64,000 bases of DNA from Azolla caroliniana (taxonomy: Eukaryota > Polypodiophyta), in assembly GCA_043228905.1 (NCBI GenBank), contig JBHGNT010000005.1:23808001-23872000 (forward strand), read 5' to 3'. Numbering within the stretch: the stretch's first letter is position 1; every line of letters begins with the position of its first letter. The notes under the pieces were generated by a model. That model saw only the letters and a program-made list of their open reading frames with translations, was not told the origin of the DNA and did not search any database. The position numbers and the translations under genes were made by a program. Shown one piece after another: positions 35,601-45,480 of the stretch.

Positions 35601-36137
35601 AGTGCGGAGCAACACCTCCACCAACTCCAACACCTCTAGTCTGAGTTGTCTTCACATCTTCAGAAAGCTCAAGCACAATATAAGGCCCACGCAGATGGAC
35701 ATCGTCTTCCATCTCCATTCAAGGTTGGGGATCGAGTATGGTTGTTACGCCATCACATTAAGACTACTTGACCGTGTGATAAGCTAGATTATAAACTCTT
35801 GGGTCCTTTTGTCATCACGAAGCGGATTAGTGATGCAACATTCCGTCTTGATCTTCCTGCAAATTTGCGGCTTCCTTCAGTCTTTCATAGCTCTCTTTTG
35901 GAACCTTGCCGCACCAGCTCGATTCCCAATTGTGTCGTGCCCCCACAGCCTCCTCTCCAACTTGCTGATGGCCCAGAGTACGAGGTAGCTGCCATTCTCG
36001 ATTCTAAGATTGTGCGCAATAAGTTGTATTATCTAGTGGATTGGCTAGGCTATACCCCGAGCGATCACACATGGGAACCCATCGATAATGTTTGTAATGC
36101 TTGTTTGGAATATGTCCCTCCAGTGGGAGGAAGCGAC
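32640..36137 (+). pseudogene. Chromovirus pol: protease, RT, RNase H, integrase, chromodomain
   Basis: Protease: ALLDTGAHSCFMD near 32718-32756. RT: VVDYHGLNKVT, LSGAYNLVRI, FGLTNAP and YLDDLLIYS (active site near 33800-33826). RNase H: FIIEADTSDFALGSIL and HDKELLIMVDS. Integrase: the HHCC region is damaged near 34920-35035, then SMDFITDLPPSEGF, IISDRGPQFISHF and TDGQTERTNQTLEQ supply the D, D and E. Chromodomain near 35985-36090: EVAAILDSKIVRNKLYYLVD and WLGYTPSDHTWEP. Stop at 32777 and frameshifts near 34012, 34560 and 35760 inactivate it. A Copia LTR interrupts it just after the chromodomain. Confidence 0.9.
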
Positions 36138-36657
36138 TGTTCGGAAGGAGCCGACACTCGAAGAGTCGAAGGAACCAAATGTTCGGAAATAGTCAACAGT
36201 CAAAGAGTCGAAAACAAAGAGTCGATTGTTTAAACAGATTATCATTAATGTTATAGTAATAATAATAGTAATGATATGTAGCAGTGGCTACATTAGTAAA
36301 TAGTCATATGATGTATCAGAATATATACATCTAGGGCAAACAGACGCGGTGTGTGTGTAGAACAGATGTAGCACGAGAGCTTGAGGTATAGAGAGTGAGT
36401 GAGAGCGGCACCATAACAGTGTGTGTAACAGCAAACACCAAGATCCCTGTGTGGCTAATACACTCGAGGAAGTGTTGTAATCTCATTGTTGTATATCCAC
36501 TATACATAGTGAAGCTCTGTTCTTGTGGTTTTCTCCCGTTTTAGGGTTTTCCATGTTAAATCTTTGCGCACCATTGTTGTCCTGTTTTCTGGCATATCTG
36601 TGATTTGTATTTCAGCACAGTCCTCTTATTATGATTTGACCAAACAATTTCCCTACA
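36138..36657 (+). repeat. 5' LTR of Copia element D
   Basis: Runs from TGTTCGGAAGGAGCCGAC to TTTCCCTACA, 520 bp, three bases before a Met-tRNA primer site. It shares short U3 and U5 blocks (CTAGGGCAAACAGA; TTAGGGTTTTCCATGTTAAA) with LTR family F, suggesting F is also Copia. The 3' LTR is missing. Confidence 0.85.
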
Positions 36658-36660
36658 AAC

Positions 36661-36678
36661 TGGTATCAGAGGTTGGGG
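36661..36678 (+). other. Primer-binding site of Copia element D
   Basis: TGGTATCAGAGGTTGGGG, the initiator Met-tRNA type, three bases after the LTR. Confidence 0.9.
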
Positions 36679-36685
36679 TGCAAGC

Positions 36686-38252
36686 ATGGAAGGAGGTGTG
36701 AGCGGTTTCCCAGGTATGATAGTTCTAAACTCACAGAACTATGCAGATTGGAAGATAAAGATGGAAGACCTCCCCATCTTTGAAAGACTTGTACGAGCCA
36801 GTTGACAGAGCATATATACCCACAGGGGTATTGGAGTCGGATTGGAAACTTCTAAACAGAAAGGTAGTGGCCACCATCCGACAGTGCATTGACGTAAGTG
36901 TCCTTCAACATGTGGCGAACGACACAAATGCCCAAGAGATGTGGCAGAAGTTGTCAGGTCTGTATGAGAGGAAGAACGTGCTCAATAAAACCTCGTTGAT
37001 GAGAAAAATCGTAATGCTGAAATACAGAGACGGTGAGAGCATCGTTGAACACATCAGCACGTTCATGGGGTATGTAAATCAACTTGTTGCAACCAAGTTT
37101 CCCTTGGACGATGTAATGCACTTCCAAAAGGACTGTCGACACATGAGAAAAGACAAAGGTGTCGGAAACAATGTCGAACCCTGGGAGATTCCTGATGAGA
37201 AGAACACTTCTGCCATTGCTACGAGCAATGAAGAACTGTTGTTCATCTGTGAACAGACAAGTGCAAATCTTGCAAGTGAAGAATGCACTTGGGTGATCGA
37301 TTCTGGGGCATCGTTCCACATAACTCCATTGAGAGAGTATTTCTCGACTTACATAGCCGGAGATCACGGTTATGTGAAAATGGGTGATAGTGGAGAATGC
37401 AAGATAGCCGGAGTCGGAAGTGTCCGCTTGACGACGTTCACAGGGTGTTGACTGAATCAGAAGGATGTTCGACACGTCCCCGATATCAGATTGAATCTCA
37501 TATCGACTGGAAGGTTAGATGACGAAGGCTATAGTGGTAGCTTTTGGAATTGCAAGTGGAAGTTCTACCGAGGAAATCTTATAGTGGCTCGAGCATAGAA
37601 AGAAGGCACATTATATATGATGCATGCACGACTGTGCAAATTGGAAGTAAATGTGGCAGCTTACTCGGCAGGAGAAATATGGCATAAGAGGCTAGGCCAC
37701 ATGAGTGAGAAGGGAATGCACTTACTAGCAAACAAGAAACTTCTACCAAAAGTCAAGGGAGTGCACCTAGAGAAGTGTGCCAGTCACTGCTTAGTCGAAA
37801 AGTAGAATAGAGCAGCATTCCACACAAGACCACCAAGGAGAAGAGAAGTGTCACTTGAACTGGTACACACGGATGTGTGTTATGTGGATGCTCCATCGCA
37901 TTGAGGTGGGCAGTACTTTGTGACGTTCATTGACGACTATAGTCGGAAGACATGGGCCTTCGTACTGAAGTCGAAGGATCAAGTACTGTCATTTTTCAAC
38001 GAGTTCCAAGCTAGAGCTGAAGAGAGTCTGGTCGAAAGTTGAAGGCTATCCGAACCGACAACGGTGGCGAATATAGAGGGCAATTCGAGGAATACTGCAA
38101 GTGCCAAGGTATTCAGATCGAATACACAGTGCCAAAGACCCCAAAGTTAAACGGGCTTGCAGAGAGGATGAATCGAACAATCATGGAGAGGGTAAGGAGC
38201 GTGCTCTCTCATGCGAAACTGCCAAAATCCTATTGGGCTGAGGTGATGTACA
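36686..38252 (+). pseudogene. Copia D gag, protease and integrase (5' part)
   Basis: The start is ATG 36686 (MEGGVSGFPGM) with a frameshift near 36775. Gag continues as AYIPTGVLESDWKLLNRKVV and MWQKLSGLYERKN. Near 37120 gag jumps to HFQKDCRHMRKDK, the end of a zinc knuckle, so an internal deletion removed the rest. The protease follows: WVIDSGASFHITP (near 37289-37327). The integrase zinc region WHKRLGHMSEKGMHLL and the catalytic core (HTDVC near 37866; TDNGGEY near 38058; LNGLAERMNRTI near 38150) follow, with stops. It is cut at 38252 in the middle of WAEVMY by element B. Confidence 0.87.
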
Positions 38253-38578
38253 TGTTACCCGCAAGAATATACAGGGAGGCATAAGGATATGTGTAATGAT
38301 GTGGTTGATGTGTATGTGTAAAGTAAATAAGTGTGTGAGGATAAGTATGTGTATGGACACATGCACAATTATGTGCATGTGTACAAGAATGTGTAATGGT
38401 CTTATTTATAACGGTCATGTAACCGTTACATTTGATGTATTATATAAACCCCCTATGGGGTATGTAATGAGATAACCTTTTTCCCCCTCTTACAGTTGTG
38501 TCATTTTCTATTTGTCTTTCTCTCTAGCTCTCTCACTATAGTAACCCCCTTGGGAGGAAGGCTTCACCCCCCCACCCC
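38253..38578 (+). repeat. Left LTR of element B
   Basis: Starts TGTTACCCGCAAGAATATAC. TTATATAAACC box near 38440. It ends near CCACCCCAC and is followed by TTTTGGCACGCCTGAACGG, a primer-site-like sequence. It holds about 33 bp (around 38402-38434) that are missing from the right copy. Confidence 0.8.
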
Positions 38579-39232
38579 ACTTTTGGCACGCCTGAACGGC
38601 CGACCCTCCCTTGAGAAGAAGTCACTCCATCATTCTCCCTCTCCATCAGTAATCTCTATCTCTCCCTCTCTATGTGTATGTTAATGTATGTGTTGTGGTG
38701 TTGGGCTTAGATTCTCTGTATGGTGATCTATTTTAATTAAAGGTTCTTGGTGTGCGTTGGGATTTATAGATTTAGTAAGATGAGTATCTTGTTGCTCTTC
38801 CCCCTATCTCTTGTGTGTTGGTGATCTGTCATACTTCTTCTTTACAAATCAACTGCACTTTGATTTTCTCTACTGTCGGCCAAGCCTAGGAGGAAACTCA
38901 GACCACCACACCCACAATGCACGCAAACCTGGTTAGTACTCTCAAATTCATCATATTCCCATTCCCTTCTTCACCACAAGATCCTCTCACTCACTATCAG
39001 GCTCAAGAAGCTCCATCGGCTCCTCCTCCTCCTCCTACACATATGGACTTTCATCATCGTCGTCTTCTTCTTCTCTGCAAGGAAATGCATTGTCATTTCT
39101 CTCTTTGGAACCACTTTTCGTAGGTTCAAATCAGAACCACACTGTTTCTGTTGAGCAAACACGGACGCATCATCAGATCGATCAGACGCCATCTGATCCT
39201 TAGCGCTCCACTCCCTCCAAGCCTTCTTCAAT

Positions 39233-39813
39233 ATGGGTGATCCGGCCGTTGCGGCCGACCTTCAGAAGCTCGTACAGAAGCAGTCGATGGAGGACAAGAA
39301 ACAATGCGCATCGATCGTGCCCATACACCTTATACAGAACCAACGGTCGTACAGATGTGGCTATGGCGGGTATCTGAAAATGTTCAAGAATCCTCAGACA
39401 CTAAGGATGCGTCACAAGACGCACTACAGTGGCAATGGTGTCAACAACAACGACAAGAAGAACAATACAAGGCAATATGATGGATCTGAGCGATGGCGTG
39501 TGGGGGATGAAGAGAGGCGGTCGCGCTGATCCTGCGATAGTGGAGGTTCATCATTCTCTGGCAACAGCGTCGCCATCCCTAAAGGCGGGCCAGAACAAGA
39601 AGATACCATGGTCGTGCCCACTATGCAAGCGAGCGTTCAAGTGGCGTCGTACGAGCTTAGGCGGCATTTCGGACAGAATGACGGGCGCAAAGAAGGTCGC
39701 CAAGAGAAGACAGAAGCAAAGAAGATAGGAAAAGAAGAAGAAGAAGAAAACGAAAAGAAGGAGAAACGGATGAAGAAGAAGCTGAGTAATAAGCAGAGAA
39801 GAAAGAGAAAATG
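39233..39813 (+). pseudogene. Captured, degenerate C2H2 zinc-finger reading frame
   Basis: The frame from ATG 39233 reads MGDPAVAADLQKLVQKQSME and then YRCGYGG, MFKNPQTLRMRHKTH (39350-39423). This resembles a plant Q-type C2H2 finger (C-x2-C, F, QALGGH, H) with the second Cys and GGH altered. In the shifted frame near 39604-39690, CPLCKRAFKWRRTSLGG recalls a second finger with a more intact C-x2-C, followed by a basic KKVAKRRQKQRR tract like a nuclear signal. The two lie in different frames. Flanking sequence is non-LTR, so it may be a captured host gene. Identity is tentative. Confidence 0.5.
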
Positions 39814-40247
39814 AAGAACAAGAAGAAAAAGATGCAGACACAAAGCAAGAAGAAAGAAAGAAGAAGTGGGAAAGACAAAGCAAGATGCAGACAGAAAGCA
39901 GAGAGGGAATCTTGAGGGCATCATCAGAATGTGAAGAAATGGAAGGGCATTCGACAAAATTTTAGAAAACAAAAGGGTATACATGAGGGAAATCATTGAT
40001 GTCACGACAAAATCAATTCCTTTAGCAAACTCTCTACACTCGTCTCTCTATGATATCAATTTGATGCAGAGATCCTAGGCAAAACCATCTGAGGCCTCAC
40101 ATCAAGCGCGAAGTTCTAGACGGAAGATGGGCAACAAGTGGGCGGCCATAGTAAAGTTTATCCCGAGCAAACAGCCACACGGCCAAGACGTGTGGCTGAG
40201 AGGCACGATCGAGAGAGTGGTCGAGAATACGGCCAACACGAGCAACC

Positions 40248-40322
40248 GAGAAGACGGCCGAGACGCATGGCCAAGAGTACAGCCGAGACGCATGGCCGAG
40301 AAGACGACCGTGATGCGCGGCC
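40248..40322. repeat. 25-bp GC-rich tandem repeat, three units
   Basis: Units of the form GAGAAGACGGCCGAGACGCA plus TGGCC start at 40248, 40273 and 40298. Looser relatives extend from 40170 to 40370 and reappear at 58385-58470 on the other side of element A. That supports both flanks belonging to one element B. Confidence 0.75.
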
Positions 40323-40567
40323 GAGACGCGCTGTCGCGTGGCGCGTGCCAAACGTCGGGATGTGCGCGTCACAAGCGCGGACAAGCACCGAGCCTCTATC
40401 CGCTAATGGTTATGGATGATGGGCGGCTGAAGTGATGCACTAATGTGGTTAGAGTGAGAGAGAGAGAAAAACAAAAATTGAGGAAGTTTTTAAGATAGAT
40501 AGATACATACATACATATCACCAATAAGATAACTAAGTTTGCTTATTATTAATTTTCGATTTAATAT

Positions 40568-41885
40568 TGTTACCAACTAGGAACACGGTCTACGGTCAGT
40601 CCTTCGACCTAGACTTCCAAGTGACTGTGTGACAACGAATGGTAGCGTCTGTGCGTAATACTTAGTGGAATATTCCTCGTAACCTAGTAGGGTATAAGGG
40701 AGACGGTGTCGTAGTGTATTTCGTACACTACGTGAAAAAGTAAAAATAATATAACCGATTTAATTACATATAAATAAATAAAATGATATATCAAGATATT
40801 TATCACGTGCATAGGGCAGGATTCAAACCTTGTACCTCCACGTAGCCAAATCTCAAATTTACCATTATGCTACCTTATCTTTAGTGTTCTATAAATAGAT
40901 TTAATAACTATAAGTGCTTTATTTGCGCCTACCTTTATTAAAAGGTAAATCATGTATTTTTAGAGTGCGTGAATATTTTATAGAAAAACGCAAGCGACTA
41001 AAAAGTGACTCATGCACATCTAGCGTGCATGAGCACTATATTTAGCAAATAAAAGCAAGGATTAGAAAAGCATCACATGCACATTTAGTGTGCATGAACA
41101 TATTAGAAAAAAAAGCATGTAGCTATGCTTAGTCTCTCCCATCACTACATAAGGATGGGGAGCACAATGTAATAGGTGTGTGAAATATTTGGGAAATTGG
41201 ATATATTTCCTAAAACACCAATTAATAAAATATACTCGTGGGATTGACGAAGTTTAAGATAATCTATCTCTTTCAATCTAAATTCATATTCTTACATAAA
41301 TATTGATTAATGTAATACTTGTGGGATTCACAAGGTTTGATCTCTTTTCTCAATCTACTCTAATCTATTCTAAATTATTTCAATTTATTACTACGATTTA
41401 GATAAACTAAAACAATTATACTTGTGGGATTCACAAGTTTCTATATATCTTTCTTATAATCTATTCATATTCATAACTAGATTAGCCTCAAATTCTTCTT
41501 CCTCCTAGTCCAAAACCCCGGTGGTTCCCACCCGACTCACGCAAACGATCCGGAGCCGAAAGGCACGACAACGGCTACAACCGAGCTCCTTTGACAATGG
41601 GCTAGCGCACACACCGTTACTTACTTCTATGCTCTCAAGTGTTACAGACACACAATAGATTAGCCGTAGCTACACACAGATATCAGAGAAGATAGAACTC
41701 TATTACGATACGTCTCTTACATTCCAAAATTACATGCTACCTCTATCAGAGGTTTTTTGCCCTTTATATACGCAGGGTCTTTTAGCCGTTCACGTTTCCC
41801 GCGTGAACCGTTACATGCATTACAATATTATACTATTCCGTATTCCTGCACTCTTGTCCGTTGGTTACAATTCTGGCGGACAGCA
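40568..41885 (-). repeat. Left (3') LTR of element A, holding a solo LTR
   Basis: The LTR sequence is 40568-40706 plus 41575-41885, 450 bp. It starts TGTTACCAACTAG and ends GGCGGACAGCA in plus-strand reading. A TATATAAAGGGC box is present on the minus strand. It differs from the right LTR at about 38 of 450 positions by my hand count, nearly all transitions. Confidence 0.88.
40707..41570 (+). repeat. Solo LTR of the E family, ACGG duplication
   Basis: Runs from TGTCGTAGTGTATTTCG to GGCACGACA, 864 bp, inside the left LTR of element A. Flanks are ACGG at 40703-40706 and 41571-41574. It shares with the LTRs of E both ends, the antisense tRNA-like module (minus strand, near 40805-40880) and paired CATGCAC/GTGCATG palindromes. 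It also carries repeated CTTGTGGGATTCACAAG units (near 41310, 41430), GTGAATCCCACGA on the other strand in E. It is clearly diverged from E itself. Confidence 0.9.
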
Positions 41886-42034
41886 CCTGGCACGCCTGTG
41901 GGACCATGCCATGGCACGTCGGACCCATGCCTTTAATCTTCTTCCAAAATGGCCCTGATGTTTAGCTTTGCTACGGTGTCCATGTCCGAGGACGGCGTAG
42001 GGCCGGTAGGTGCATCATGGTTTGGTTCCCCTGC

Positions 42035-44780
42035 TTAGTCGGGAGGGCTTCTCATGGTGTCGCAATCATCCTGTGTGGGCGGTCCGGGTTCTGTGGGCTC
42101 TTTTTGGGCTAGGGGGTTTGGCTCAACCGTCGGCGGGCTTGCGGTCGGTCGTGGCACCGTTTCATCCGTCACTTCTTTCGTGATGTCGGTCGTCGTTGTA
42201 CGCTCTAGGGAGTGGGGTTGCGGTTCCTCTTGGTCCACAACGTTCTCCGTGCGGTCGGCCGATAGTGTATGCTCCGATAGATGGGCTTCCTCTTGGCCAG
42301 TGGTTTCACTGTCTGGTAATGTGGGGGACTCCGCTCGCCGTTCTGCATTGTTCACCGTAGTTGTAATCTTTGGTGACCTGACCTGAGGTTCCTCTTCTTC
42401 GGCAGTATCCGGAATTGGTGTCGCGATGGATTCTTCGTTTGTTCGCGTGTTGTCGGCTTGCGTGATCTGGTGAAATAGATCCTCTTGACTTTCACCAAAA
42501 TCATCTAATAGTTGCACGAGTTCTTCGGAATGTTGGTCCGCTAGCGTGCGATAGTCCTGCGCTAGGTCCTCGCGTACTGTCGCAATGCTTTCCTCATTGA
42601 GTTTATAGAAACCTCGACCGTCTTTTCTCTGGCTCTCCCAGTTCGCTCGATACGCGTGCAATTCCGCCGCTTGTGCCGCCCACGCCATCCATCCTTTGTC
42701 TAGCGTCGTTTTCAATTGCGTTCTAAACCTCCCAATTCGTTTGTAGAAGGATACGCACGTTGTCTGTGATGGCCTGGCAACAGTTGCGTGCTTCTTCCAC
42801 ATACTTCTTGAGGTTTGGAATTTCTTGCTGACTAACTGTCGCCGCTTCTTCATACGTGCTCTTCATACCCGCCCACAGTTGGGATTCCTTCGCATGTAGT
42901 TCTTCTAGTTTTCCCATTTCATTGTTTAGGCGGATTTCGAGCTGATGCCTTCTTTCTTGTTCGCCCACCATCTGCTCTTCGAACCATGCTTTCGTTTTCT
43001 CCAATAAAACCCGGAGTCCCACGATTGCCGCCTCCGATTTTTTTGCTTCCTCCCGGAATTGGGCGTTTTCTTCTTTTGTCCGGCTGTGATGTGTTGTCTC
43101 CGCAACGAGTTTCTATTCAAGGGTTTTTACTGCCTTTCGGCCATTGGCCCAAATGTCCTTTTTCCTGTCTGAGGACTGGCAAAGTTCAGCGCGGAGGCGG
43201 TCAATTTCTGATTCCGCTAGTTGTACAACCCATTTTGCTTTTGAGGCAATGGCAGTCTGAGCCTCAATCTCTTCCTTCAAGGCTTCGATGGCGTTGTTTG
43301 GTGATGGAGCTGCTTGTTGCACCGTAGTCGCGTTATTTTCCAACTCCGCGATGCGTTTGTTGGCTTTTTGTAGCTTGGGTCAGTTTAACCTTCTTCCAAA
43401 CATTCTTATTTTTAATGGCCATCTCCTTGGCGCCCATGCTGACATTTGCCAGTTCCCTATGAACTTCGACTAGGGCCGCATTTAATGGGGGTAGTTCCAT
43501 CCCCATTTGGCGTATACCAGCGTTCCTCCGTCTGTCAACTCTGGCTAACTGGTCTTGATCGTTGCTCTCTGTCGTTTGTGTTAAGGCGCGCTCGATCATT
43601 TGGCGCTCCGCGTGCTCCTCGGCCATTCGTTGTGAGACCTTTATCTGTTGCGTTGCCAAGAATTCCATGAGCTCAAAAGAGGTTCCGAACTGCAATAGTG
43701 CGTTGAACTCATGGGCCATGTCCGGGATATCCGGATATGCCAAAACCTCACTTTCCGCCGTCAAGACGACTTTCCCTCGTTGTGACTGGGCCATAATGAT
43801 CGGTCGTGGCTCCCGGATTATTTCGAAGGTGGTGTTGGGCTCCGTAGCTGCGGAATTGTTGCCTACGGTCGTTGTCTCCACCATGGCGGGTAAGTCTTTA
43901 ACTAATCCTCGCCCATCTTTCCTGTCCATCCTCCGCCATTTCGGCCAGGGGCTTTCCTGCTGTGGTTCGGCGTCTGGCTCTGGTGCCACTTCCTTGGAGC
44001 ACACCGCCTGCTTTTTCGGCGTTGTCCGTGTGTCCGGCTGGGCGGGTTGGGGTTCATCCTCCCACTCTATGGTGGCTAACTCTGCTAACCTGTGCTTCGC
44101 AGATCGAGGCGGCGACGTGGGCCTACTGGGTTGACGTGCCGACTGGCCTCGAGGTGGGAATAGTACCGCCAGGTAATGTTGTATGATAGGTCTGAGCTTC
44201 TTGCCTCCTTGAAACGCTCGACCGTACGCACTTCAAAGGTATCAATAATGATACCTGCCTTCTGCTTGGGCATCCCATATGCGTTTACATGTACGCATCC
44301 GACCTCTAATAGGAACTTGGCAACTTCGCGGAAAAAGGGATCCGGGATCTCCTTCGTTCTATATGCCTTGGCGGAGGACAAATATGGACCAAAATATCTC
44401 TGCAGCGACTCTGCATGAGGGATTTTGAAATGCCTTTCACCTAGATATGACAGGTCCAACTTTTTCCGGATGGATGAGTTGGTGACTGTGTCGATATTGA
44501 GCTTTCTGGCAATGTCCAATGCATCCGGGTATGGAGGTGCCTCTACGATCATGATGTACCCATCCAGGCGTTTCTCCACGAGCCATCGACGTAAGGCGGT
44601 AGAGATTAATCTCGGCATAGTCAATTCCTTTTCCCGTGCGTTCCTATGTCGATCCACAAACGCTTTACGCCGCCGTTGTTCCTGCTCCAACACAGCCATG
44701 TTGTGTACGCGTGTTTCACCGAGTTCGAGTAGTTGGTGGAGCCGTACTTCCTCCGACTTGGCTTCCGATAGTCGGTCCCA
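42035..44780 (-). pseudogene. Element A ORF3: long coiled-coil protein downstream of integrase
   Basis: Beyond the integrase C-terminus the same strand encodes a further region of about 850 codons. First block (44700-44085): LEQEQRRRKAFVDRHRNARE, then GYIMIVEAPPYPDALDIARK. Second block (44004-43340): KVVLTAESEVLAYPDIPDMA with helical runs. Third block (43360-42723): long heptad-like coiled coils rich in E, K, Q and A. The last block ends in an acidic, Pro/Thr-rich tail (42400-42035). Breaks: a frameshift near 43375, a TAG near 43120, and others. I do not recognise the family. Some Gypsy lineages carry extra ORFs after pol; the function here is unknown. Confidence 0.65.
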
Positions 44781-45480
44781 TACCTGAATCCGTAAACTGG
44801 GTATCTGAAACTCTACTAGCATAACGGCCTCCAGCCCAAACGCTAGTCGAAACGGTGTTGACTGTATGCTTGTTTTGTAGCTAGTTTTGTACGCCCATAA
44901 CACACTATGTAATTTGGTATCCCAGTTCGTTCTATTTTCATTGACGATTTTCTTTAATATGGTCTACAACGTCTTGTTGGTGGATTCCGCCAACCCATTC
45001 GCCTGTGGATAATATGGCGTACTTTTCTTGTGGACTACGGCGTAATGATATGTTAGTTCACGAACGACCATATTGAGAAAGTGGCTCCCCTGATCACTGA
45101 TAAGCTCAATCGGACAACCGAACCGACACCAGATGTGTTCGTAAAGGAATCTCGTTGTGACGGCCGTCGTATTCTCTCGTAGTGCCTTTGCTTCTACCCA
45201 CTTGGTGCAATAATCCGTCGCTACCAATATGTATTTATTGCTAGTATGGGCCGCCGTCGGTGTGAAGGGCCCCACAAAATCCAATCCCCACTTTTGGAAG
45301 GGATCTAACGGTAATACGGGCTGGTGTGGCATTCTTGCGCCCTCCGTGGGTTGGCCCATCCGTTGAGACAAATCGCACTTTCTGCAATACTCGTATGTGT
45401 CCTTCTATGTACTCGGCCACCATAGGCCTGCTTGCCATATTTTCCGGGTCGTAACATCACCCGCGTATTGTCCGCCTACC
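44781..45480 (-). pseudogene. Element A integrase
   Basis: The zinc region is only partly readable near 45480-45380. The core reads WGLDFVGPFTPTAAHTSNKY (first Asp), CPIELISDQGSHFLN (second Asp) and YYPQANGLAESTNKTL (Glu). A TAG stop follows near 44962. The frame resumes as WAYKTSYKTSIQSTPFRLAF to about 44790. Integrase joins element cDNA to host DNA; this copy is inactive. Confidence 0.85.

Larger units (their letters stand above)
30269..36137 (+). mobile_element. Chromovirus (Ty3/Gypsy, Tcn1-like), 3' end lost
   Basis: The order is LTR, gag, protease, RT, RNase H, integrase, chromodomain. A solo LTR interrupts gag (30969-31599) and a Copia element interrupts the end (36138). The 3' LTR is not found anywhere to the right, so it was deleted with the Copia 3' end. 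The gag style (WFAPLL, then FIKEFKACFGD) and the C-terminal chromodomain recall Tcn1-type chromoviruses, known to me from fungi and seed-free plants. The clade call is inference. Confidence 0.85.

Noticed and set aside
38181-38418. His-rich minus-strand frames near 38200-38400
   Set aside because: They come from TGTG-rich sequence in the LTR of element B.
39551-40005. Minus-strand frames rich in Phe, Leu and Ser, resembling membrane proteins
   Set aside because: They arise from the reverse complement of a GAA/AAG-rich stretch and have no credible family signature.
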